NCBI GenBank assembly: GCA_018398575.1
Contig: JAGTXZ010000022.1
Coordinates: 180,001 to 207,500 of the forward strand
From: Ampelomyces quisqualis
Lineage: Eukaryota; Ascomycota; Dothideomycetes; Pleosporales; Phaeosphaeriaceae
Length of the DNA: 27,500 nucleotides
Direction: 5' to 3'
Positions 18,901 to 27,500 of the stretch are shown here, in pieces. The stretch's first letter is position 1. Every line of letters begins with the position of its first letter. Position numbers and translations under genes: made by a program. The notes under the pieces were generated by a model. That model was not told the origin of the DNA. It saw nothing but the letters and a program-made list of their open reading frames with translations, and did not search any database.

Positions 18901-19904
18901 ATTTAACCAAGCTAGCATTGGGCTTACGCTTAGTAGCTTGTAACAACAAGGCTACTTGACTACTTACACGACCTGGCTAGGTAACTAAGTCGTCTGCAAA
19001 GGATTTAATCCTGCGCACTGTACAATTGCAATACACTAGCTAGCAGTCCTAATTTTAATGGAGCTGCCAACGCTGATCTGGTAAGGTTCTTGGCCAAAGG
19101 CCTATTTGTATCTGACTGGTGCAGGCGGAAATTACCCCGTTCTGGCATGGATTCTGACTTAGAGGCGTTTAGCTATAATCCAGCAGATGGTAGCTTTGCG
19201 GTAATGCCTGGTCAGACAGCCGCAAAAACTAATTATCTGAAACTGCGGTTCCTCTTGTACTAAGCGGTATTACCATTGGGGCAAGGTCATTAGTAGGGTA
19301 AAACTAACCTGTCTTACGACGGTCTAAACCTAGCTTACGTTCCCTATTAGTGGGTGAACAATCCAATGCTTACTGAATTCTGCTTTGGTATGATAGGAAG
19401 AGCTGACATTGAAGGATCAAAAAGCAACGTCGCTATGAACGCTTGGCTGCCACAAGCTAGTTATCCCTGTGGTAACTTTTCTGGCACCTCTAGCCTTAAA
19501 TTTTGAGGGACTAAAGGATTGATAGGCTACACTTTTATGGTTTGTATTTACACTGAAAATTAAAATTAAGGGGACTTTTGCCCTTTTGCTCTACTGGAGA
19601 TTTCTGTTCTCTATGAGTCCCCCTTAGGACACCTGCGTTATGGTTTAACAGATGTGCTGCCCTAGCCAAACTCCCCACCTGATAATGTCTTCAACCTGGA
19701 TTAGTCTATAAGGGACCTTAACGCTAGAAGTTGGGTGGTGAGGCCTAGCTCTGCTTTATTAAATAAGTAAAAAAACGATAAGGGTAGTGGTATTTTACTG
19801 GCGCTGAAGCTCCTACCTATTCTACACCCCCTATGTCTTTTTACAATGTTAAACTAGAGTTAAGCTTAACAGGGTTTTCTTTCCCTGCTGATTTGGCTAA
19901 GCCT

Positions 19905-19943
<39 letters not shown>

Positions 19944-20971
19944 TAGTGGGAATCTTGTTAATCTATTTATGCGCGTTACTAATTAGATGACGAGGTATTT
20001 GGCTACCTTAAGAGAGTTATAGTTACTCCTGCCGTTTACCTGCGCTTGGTTGAATCTCTTCGCTTTGATATTTAGAGCACTGGGCAGAAATTACATTGCG
20101 TTAACACTACTTTCTGGCTATTGCAATGCTATGTTTTAATTAGACAGTTAGATTCCCTTTGTTTGTACCAGTTCTAAGTTGGTTGTTAAACATACGCTGG
20201 ACGGCCAAAGCCTGCTAAGAGTGTCTGCACCCTAGCACTGAAAGGCGCCTACCTTGCGGTTAGTGCCCTTTTGCGCCAGAGGCTTCTCCCCAAGGCCTAA
20301 CATACCTAACCCTTAGAGCTAATCCTTTTCCTGAAGTTGTGGATCTATTTTGCTGACTTCCCTTATCTACATTGTTCTATCAACTAGAGGCTTTTTACCT
20401 TGGAGACCTGCTGCGGTTATGAGTACGACCTGGCGTAAAAACTATTTCTTTAAGTGGATTTTTAAGACTTGTTGGGAGCGTACCAAACGCCGCAAAAGTG
20501 CAGCGCTCTTCTGGCTATTGAACCCTAGCTCTGGACAAACTGATTTTAGGGTGACAGACTGTTAAGAAGAAAAGAGAACTCTTCTTGGGGCTTCTGCTAA
20601 GGTCTCTGCTCTCAATTGCGTTGCCGCGGAGAATCTACATCTAGGTGCTGGAATGTTAACTGGCTTCCTTTTTGAGGGCGTGGCGCAAGCGCTAACATTA
20701 AAATGGAACTACCCTATCTCTTAGGATTGACTAACCTGTGTCCAACTGCTGTTTACACGGAACCTTTCTCTACTTTAGTCCTCAAAGTTCTTATTTGAGT
20801 ATTTGCTACTACTACTAAGATCTGCACTAGAGGCTGTTTGACCTGGGGTTACCCCTAAGGCTTTGTTACGAGCCTCTACGCCTGCCTACTCGCTAGGGCG
20901 TAAATTCTGCCCTGGCGGCGGGGTATGGGTAATACGCTTGAGCGCCATCTATTTTCAGGGCTAGTTTATTT

Positions 20972-21002
<31 letters not shown>

Positions 21003-22250
21003 ATTCTGACTTCTATGGCTACTGTCCTGCTGTCTAGATGAACTAACACCTTTTGTGGTGTCTGATGAGCGTATATTCTGGCACCTTAACCCCGCGTTTG
21101 GTTTATCCTGCATCGCTAGTTCTGCTTACCAAAAATAGCCTACTAGTAATGGTATATTTAAGTGTCCACGTTCAATTAAGTAACAAGGACTTCTTATATA
21201 TTTAAAGTTTGAGAATAGGTGAAGGTTGTTTCAACCTCTAGGCCTCTAATCATTCGCTTTACCTCATAAAACTGAATACGTTACTGCTATCCTGAGGGAA
21301 ACTTTGGCAGGAACCAGCTACTAGATAGTTTGATTAGTCTTTCGCCCCTATGCCCAAATTTGACGATTGATTTGCACGTCAGAACCGCTGCGAGCCTCTA
21401 CTAGAGTTTCCTCTGGCTTTACCCTATTCAAGCATAGTTTACTATCTTTTGGGTCCCAATAGCTATGCTCTTACTCAAATCCATCTGAAGACATTAGGAT
21501 TGGTTGATGGTGCACCTAAAGGGTTCCTACCTCTGTTTACTTTTATTACGCGTTTGGGCTTGACACCTAAACACTTGCATAGATGTTAGACTCCTTGGTC
21601 TGTGTTTTAAGATGGGCCGCTTATAGCTATTACGCTAGCATCCTAGCAGATGCGTAGACCTTAGTCTAGACTGGTTGCATGACGTCTCCCCTATAAGGCC
21701 TCCCTAAAGAGAGGTACGTGATAGAGACCTTTATCCAATTGCCTAGACTGATGCTGGCCTGCCTGCAGAAGAGTGCACTAGACAAAAGTCTAGATAAACT
21801 ACTATAGGCAAGTCTGGCTGCAAGCGCTTTCCTTTCAACAATTTTACGTGCTATTTGACTCTCTTTCCAAAGTGCTTTTTATCTTTTAATTACTCTACTT
21901 GTGCGCTATTGGTCTCTGGCTAGTATTTAGCTTTAGAAGAAATTTACCTCCTATTTAGAGCTGCATTCCTAAACAACTTGACTTGTCAAAGGGGCTTTAC
22001 ACGGTAAAGGCTAGCGACTACGTACGGGATTCTTACCCTCTGTGACGTCCTGTTCTAAGGAACTTGGACCGCTGCTGATACCAAAGCGCCCTCTGCAAAT
22101 TACAACTTGGGCCCTAAGAGAGCTAGATTTCAAATTTGAGCTGTTGCCGCTTCACTTGCTGTTACTAAGGCAATCCCTGTTGGTTTCTTTTCCTCTGCTT
22201 ATTGATATGCTTAAGTTTAGTGGGTATCTCTACCTGATCCAAGGTTAAAC
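18901..22250 (-). pseudogene. 28S (LSU) rRNA pseudogene, unit C, moderately RIP-mutated
   Basis: Full-length LSU of about 3350 bases without introns, from near ccaagctagc (18907) to the 5' end aaggttaaac (22250). It carries fewer transitions than unit B but still many at conserved sites. The sarcin-ricin loop change is present (cctcttgtact, 19256), and the 5' start reads gatccaaggttaaac for gatccgaggtcaaac. Some mutated positions are shared with unit B and some are private (for example ctctagtagcgcc at 18749 where B has ctctagcagcgcc), so the two units have partly separate histories. The mutated tetraloop makes function unlikely. The plus-strand frames at 20350 and 22042 are antisense shadows. 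Confidence 0.92.
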
Positions 22251-22400
22251 GTAAAGGGACTTACTGGAAGCTGGTGTTTAAGACTAGAAGTGCAAGATGT
22301 GCTGCGCTTCTATGCTAAAACACTAGCTGCCAATTGCTTTAAGGTGAGTCCAAGCAAAAGCATAGATAAACACCTAACACCAAGCAGAGCTTGAGGGTAC
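22251..22400 (-). other. ITS2, unit C (lightly RIP-mutated)
   Basis: 150 bases. It keeps ggaagctggtg and gaggtgagtcc-like G where unit B has A, but has its own changes (catagataaac, tttaaggtgag). Confidence 0.85.
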
Positions 22401-22557
22401 AAATGACGCTCGAATAGGCATGCCCTATAGAATACTAAGGGGCGCAATGTGCGTTCAAAGATTTGATGATTTACTAAATTCTGCAATTTACACTACTTAT
22501 CGCATTTCGCTGCGTTCTTTATTGATGCCAGAACCAAGAGATCTGTTGTTGAAAGTT
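22401..22557 (-). pseudogene. 5.8S rRNA pseudogene, unit C
   Basis: 157 bases. I count 11 substitutions against the conserved 5.8S, all C-to-T or G-to-A. Nine are shared with unit B (among them ccctatag, actaag, tttattgatg, atctg). Private changes are cgaataggc (22410) and ctaaattc (22474). Unit B's private changes, such as taacgct and aataatt, are absent. Eleven changes in this molecule are not compatible with normal function. Confidence 0.93.
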
Positions 22558-22747
22558 GTAATTATTAAGTTTCTCAGACACTAATTGAATATTCAAGGGT
22601 TTTAATTTTGTCTAGCCAGCGGGTTATACCCGCTGAGGAAACGTAGGTACGCAAAAGACAAGGGTTAACTTAGAGGATTATGCTGCTCGTTAGTAGTAAT
22701 ACTATACAGCCTAACAGACCCTCTTAGCAGTAGCAAGCTACTAAATG
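22558..22747 (-). other. ITS1, unit C (lightly RIP-mutated)
   Basis: 190 bases. The cagcgggt/acccgctg hairpin is intact, as in unit A, in contrast to the pairwise-changed stem of unit B. A few transitions occur elsewhere (tgctgctcgttagtagtaat). Confidence 0.85.
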
Positions 22748-22774
22748 TAATGATCCTTCTGCAGGTTTACCTAT

Positions 22775-22805
<31 letters not shown>

Positions 22806-23579
22806 AATGACTGAGTTTGACGAACTTTCTGGCTTAGGATGGTTGTTGCCAACCTTTCCAAGCTAGTCTGAAGGCCTTACTGAGCTATTCAATTGGTAGT
22901 AGCGATGGGCGGTGTGTACAAAGGGTAGGGACGTAATTAACGTATGCTGATGACACGCGCTTACTAGGCATTCCTTGTTGAAGAGCAATAATTGTAATGC
23001 TCTATCCCTAGCACGACAGAGTTTAATAAGATTGCCTAGACCTTTTGGCTAAGGTAAAGAACTTGTTGGCTCTGTTAGTGTAGTGCGCGTGCGGCCCAGA
23101 ACATCTAAGGGCATTACAGACCTGTTATTGCCTTAAACTTCTATCGGCTTGAGCTGATAGTCCTTCTAAGAAGCTGGCGACCAGCCAAAGCTAGCCTGGC
23201 TATTTAGCAGGTTAAGGTCTTGTTTGTTATCGCAATTAAGCAGACAAATCACTCTACTAACTAAGAATGGCTATGCACTACTACCTGAAAAATTAAGAAA
23301 GAGCTCTTAATCTGTCAATCCTTATTTTATCTGGACCTGGTGAGTTTCCCTGTGTTGAGTCAAATTAAGCCGCAGGCTCTACGCCTGGTGGTGCCCTTCT
23401 GTCAATTTCTTTAAGTTTTAGCCTTGCGACTATACTCCCCCTAGAACCCAAAAACTTTGATTTCTTGTAAGGTGCTGAGCGAGTTAGAAAAAGAATATCG
23501 CCTGATCCCTAGTCGGCATAGTTTACGGTTAAGACTACGACGGTATCTGATTGTCTTTGATCTCCTAACTTTCGTTTAC

Positions 23580-23611
<32 letters not shown>

Positions 23612-24544
23612 TGCAGTAGTTAGTCTTCAATAAATCCAAGAATTTCACCTCTGACAATTGAATACTGATGCCCCTGACTGTCCCTATTAATTATTACAGC
23701 GGTCCTAGAAACCAACAAAATAGGACCACACGTCCTATTCTATTATTCTATGCTAACGTATTTGAGCAAAGGCCTGCTTTGAACACTCTAATTTTTTTAA
23801 AGTAAAAGTCCTGGTCCCTAACACGCCTAGTAAAGGGCATGAGGTTCTCTAGAAGGAAGGCCCGGCTGGACAAGTACACGCGGTGAGGCGGACCTGCTAG
23901 CTAGACCTAAGTTTTAACTACGAGCTTTTTAACTGCAATAACTTTAATATACGCTATTGGAGCTGGAATTACTGTGGCTGCTGGCACTAGACTTGCCCTC
24001 CAATTGTTCCTTGTTAAGAGGTTTAAATTGTACTCATTCTAATTACAAGACCTAAAAGAGCCCTGTATCAGTATTTATTGTTACTACCTCTCTGTGTTGG
24101 GATTGGGTAATTTGCGCGCCTGCTGCCTTCCTTGGATGTGGTAGCTGTTTCTTAGGCTCCCTCTCTGGAATTGAACCCTAATTCCCCGTTACCTGTTGAA
24201 ACTATGGTAAGCTAATACCTTACTATTGAAAGTTGATAGGGCAGAAATTTGAATGAACTGTCGCTGGCGCAAGGCTATGCGATCTGTAAAGTTATCATGA
24301 ATTACTAAGAAGCTCTGAAGGGCGTTGGTTTTTTATCTAATAAATACACCCCTTCTGAAGTTGAGGTTTTTAGCATGTATTAGCTCTAGAATTACTACGT
24401 TGTTCAAGTAGTAAGGTACTATCAAATAAACGATAACTGATTTAATGAGCCATTCGCAGTTTCACGGTATAATTGTTTATACTTAGACATGCATGGCTTA
24501 ATCTTTGAGACAAGCATATGACTACTGGCAGAATCAACCAGGTA
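22748..24544 (-). pseudogene. 18S (SSU) rRNA, unit C, moderately RIP-mutated, mosaic 5' end
   Basis: Full-length 1797-base SSU rRNA with ends at taatgatcc (22748) and accaggta (24544). RIP-type transitions are present but sparser than in unit B. The decoding region reads agcgatgggcggtgtgtac, a change at 22906 that corresponds to E. coli G1405. Mutations stop at 24404: from 24405 to the 5' end the sequence equals unit A exactly. One base is missing just before the switch (actacgttgttcaag for accacggttgtccaag). I call it a probable pseudogene. This is less certain than for unit B, because fewer sites are hit. Confidence 0.88.
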
Positions 24545-25134
24545 ACTATCTTAAGTCAAAGAGCCGGAACTCCAAGACAGACCCCCGAGAGGAGCCGACT
24601 TTTACTAGGCAGGAGAACACCAAAGGCTCCAAGCCGCTACACAATCAAAGCTAATAGCAATGACAGCATAGACGACCGATTCAATTGCCCCCACTGAGTT
24701 TCCCAAAAGCTGGTCCGCAACGAGACATGGCTGACGTTCCCATCAGAATCCATTTCCGCTACATACAGCCCTCAGGAGGAGAAAACCTGCGCCGCGACAC
24801 GCTAAAAGCGGATACACGACGTGATTGTCCCCTAAGATCTGCTGAGTAGATGGCAGAGCCAGCAATCCACAGACCCCACGTAGTGCCCGTCAGAATTTAA
24901 CGGGCTTCTATCCCACAATAGGCACAGGACAACCGCAATAACAATTTTGGCTGCCAACACCCACGAGAGAGAGCCTAGGCCTTGTGATCGCAGCTTAGTT
25001 GCCTTTGCCAGCGGCTCACAAGAAAACAAGGCAAGCAAGTACGAGACTTGAAGCAAACGCGTGAGGACCAGCCGAAGCCGCTTAACCTCTGAGCAAGAGC
25101 GCCCGTTTCGCGTGTTGATCCGCCGAAAATAGCG
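24545..25134 (-). other. 5' ETS, unit C (identical to unit A)
   Basis: Base-for-base identical to 2307-2896 at a constant offset of 22238, including the short-run losses that unit B lacks. No RIP-type change, although the 18S, 5.8S and 28S of the same unit are mutated. Confidence 0.7.
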
Positions 25135-25169
25135 TATAGGTAGCCTATACTGTTTTCTTTAGATAGGCT
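25135..25169 (-). promoter_or_regulatory. Candidate Pol I initiation region, unit C
   Basis: Same overlapping inverted repeats as in unit A: tataggtagcctata at 25135-25149, and agcctat (25142) with ataggct (25163). Confidence 0.3.
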
Positions 25170-25383
25170 GCAGAAAAGTAATTAGATTTTTCTGCTCCCT
25201 TATGTACGCGAACACCTTGGGTTTGATTTTTGTGAGCGCGGGGTTGACGTGTCGGAAAAGGTCTCGGAGGTTGAGCAATTTGGTGCGGAGGTTAACCTGC
25301 GCACCGTCACCAAAAGCATAAACCGTGATCGCCGAGTTACACTTGCCTTGGTTTTTACTTGTATAACAATATATTTTAACCAA
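25170..25383 (-). promoter_or_regulatory. Conserved non-AT-rich upstream block, unit C
   Basis: Exact copy of 2932-3145. It ends where composition drops abruptly to the AT-rich spacer. The 74-codon minus-strand frame is the same spacer shadow as in unit A. Confidence 0.35.
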
Positions 25384-27500
25384 AATTATATAATCTAGAT
25401 AAGTAGAGCAACTACTTATTTTTTTACTAGTATAAGTTATATTCTAACTATAAAATAATATTATACATACAAATAAAGCTACAAATAAACTATTTTAGTA
25501 CTAGAAAAATATTCTATAATAGAATAATATTATCTATACTAATAAAGCTACAAATCTTATTCTATACTAGTATAATCTAAAATTATAAAGGTACTTATAT
25601 ACCCTAAACTCTAAAGAAAATCTTAATTATAATCTATACTAGTCTAGCTACTTTTCTTTTGTATTAAAATTATATATATTTATAATATATTATTATTAGA
25701 TCTATACTAGTAGAGCTGTTTTATATCTTTTTAAAACTAGTATAGTTTTTTTCTTCTATGTATAATAGTATTACTAGCTTATTTACTATAACAAAAAAAA
25801 TTCTACTATATAGAACAAGAGATTAGTAGAAACTAAATATAAATTTTCTTTATAAAGAAATATATAGCTTGTAAAACAAAACTTCTATTTAATATAACTA
25901 ATAGAAGATTCTTCTCTTACCTAAGATATAGAAATAAACTTCTTATAAATTTTAAAAGTTAGAGCTAAGTATTAGAGCTACAACTAATATTACTACTTTA
26001 CGTTCTTATATCTTTCTAAGCCTACTAATATTCTATATAACTATACTAGATAAGAAAACAGAGTTTTAAATAACCTACTAGCTTTTTATTTAAAATAGAA
26101 AAATCTAGTAGCTCTAAATATAGATAATAATAATCTAGACAAGTAACGCTACTACTATCTATTTCTTACTTAGTATAAGTTATATTCTAACTATAAAATA
26201 ATATAATATATATGTTTAAACTACTAATACTAGTATAATATATTTGTGTAAAACTACTAACGTCTCTTATTACTAATATAGTATAAATTTTAATACAAAC
26301 TAAGATAATCTAGATAAGTAGAATTATTAATATCTTTTTTATAATGTATAGTCTAAATAAGTAGAGCTACTAATATTTAGTTTTTACTCTATTACATTTA
26401 CTTTAAATACTAAAGAATAGTTCTATACTAGTATAATAAAGATTTTACTTTAAAATAATAGTATCTAAACTAGTATATTAATCTTATATAATCTACTAGT
26501 ATAATATAGATTCTACTCTAAACTATTATTATATATCTATAAAGCTTGTTATATCTTTCTAAACTAGAATTTTATAGATTTTAACTATATAATAATTATA
26601 TATAGACTAGTTAAGCTACTTATCTCTATTTTAAACTAGAGAAATATATTTTTCTAATATAATATAATCTTAGCTAATAAAGCTAGGACTATTTTAAACT
26701 AGAAAATATTGTTTTTAACTATAATATAATATAATCTTACCTAATAAAGCTAACACGTTATTTATAGTATATTATATAAATTCTAGTATAGAAAAAATAA
26801 TATAGACTAAAAATCTAGTAATATCTAGTTTTTACAATTATTATATAATATCTAGTAAAAGAAAATTATAATCTAAACTAAGAAGTTAGTAATATCTTTC
26901 TAACTAGTGTTATATAAAGTTTACTAGAAACCAATAGAATCTATACTAAAAAGCTACTTTATATAAGTTTTATACTAAAAAGCTACTTATATAAGTTTTA
27001 TACTAGTACTATCTTTATTCTAATATAGTATATTAGATCTAGCCTAGTTTAGTTAAGTATCTATATAAGCTAGAAATACTAAAATCTCTAGATCTATACC
27101 TTTTCTTAAGTTATACTAGAAGAAAGTAACAACTAATAATAGTTTTTTTCTTAGTAGAAGTAAGTCAAATACTTGTAAAGAATTGTATAATTTTAAGGTT
27201 TAGTAATATTAGATATATATACTAACTTTGTGTAAAGAATTATTAGTCTTTATTTTCTTTTCTTTTTCTTATTTTTATTATAAGTTTAAAAGTAGTAAGA
27301 GTATACTCTAATATAGTAATACTTCTATATATATAACTTTAAAAGCCTACTAATATTTGTATTTAATAAGTACAGAGAATAAGAATATAGTAAAGTAATT
27401 ATAAATATTCTTTATTAACTAATATAATAGGTACTATGTTTAAGATAAACTAGAATTTATTATTCTATTTACTAAGACTAATATAAGTTTATTTTACTAA
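25384..27500. repeat. AT-rich intergenic spacer (IGS), copy 3, truncated by window end
   Basis: Matches copy 1 from 3146 to about 5295. It is identical to copy 1 up to 25662, after which one-base run-length differences accumulate (tttctaag for ttttctaag near 26014, aaaaagctac for aaaaaagctac near 26949, tttttttcttag for longer runs near 27145). A few base differences also appear (gaaaccaatag for gaaactaatag near 26930). The nearly pure run-length pattern near the right edge suggests lower base accuracy. No gene seen. Confidence 0.85.

Noticed and set aside
20350..22248. Plus-strand frames of 71 and 68 codons
   Set aside because: Antisense to 28S of unit C. Their open state depends on RIP-type changes, and the aligned stretches of unit B contain stops.

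Overview
This window is a piece of a fungal nuclear ribosomal DNA (rDNA) tandem array. All of it reads on the minus strand, so 18S, ITS1, 5.8S, ITS2 and 28S follow one another from right to left. The 5.8S, ITS and 18S ends match Pezizomycotina, and the ITS layout looks like Pleosporales (Dothideomycetes). A Leptosphaeria/Plenodomus-like species would fit the AT-rich, RIP-mutated character, but the genus is a guess from memory. I see no protein-coding gene; every open frame is an rRNA or spacer shadow. RIP here means repeat-induced point mutation, the fungal C-to-T process acting on repeated DNA.

Layout. Unit A (1-3145) has the first 76 bases of 28S, ITS2, 5.8S, ITS1, 18S, the 5' external transcribed spacer (ETS) and a putative promoter block. 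It is not RIP-mutated, but small indels are scattered through its core rRNA. IGS copy 1 (3146-7784) is very AT-rich, has internal repeats, and ends in an array of about 74-bp hairpin repeats just downstream of the next 28S. Unit B (7785-14280) is a full-length but heavily C-to-T/G-to-A mutated unit. IGS copy 2 (14281-18900) is nearly identical to copy 1. Unit C (18901-25383) is full length and moderately mutated up to about 24404; from 24405 it is base-for-base the same as unit A. IGS copy 3 (25384-27500) runs off the window. The repeat period is about 11.1 kb (18S ends at 11628 and 22748 lie 11120 apart).

The main biology is that one array holds rRNA units in three mutational states. RIP-type transitions reach universally conserved sites: the GAGA tetraloop of the sarcin-ricin loop is mutated in both complete 28S copies, and the decoding region of 18S is altered in B and C. 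Units B and C are therefore best read as rRNA pseudogenes. Each has private mutations, so they were hit at least partly independently. The spacer between them looks saturated and yet almost identical between copies.

The second point of interest is the hairpin array next to the 28S 3' end, where transcription termination and replication-fork-barrier elements sit in other fungi. A third is the mosaic junction near 24405, with about 1.26 kb of perfect identity to unit A. Part of the structure (unit A indels, a scrambled stretch at 18500-18610, homopolymer length changes in IGS copy 3) looks like assembly or consensus error and should be separated from biology before interpretation.
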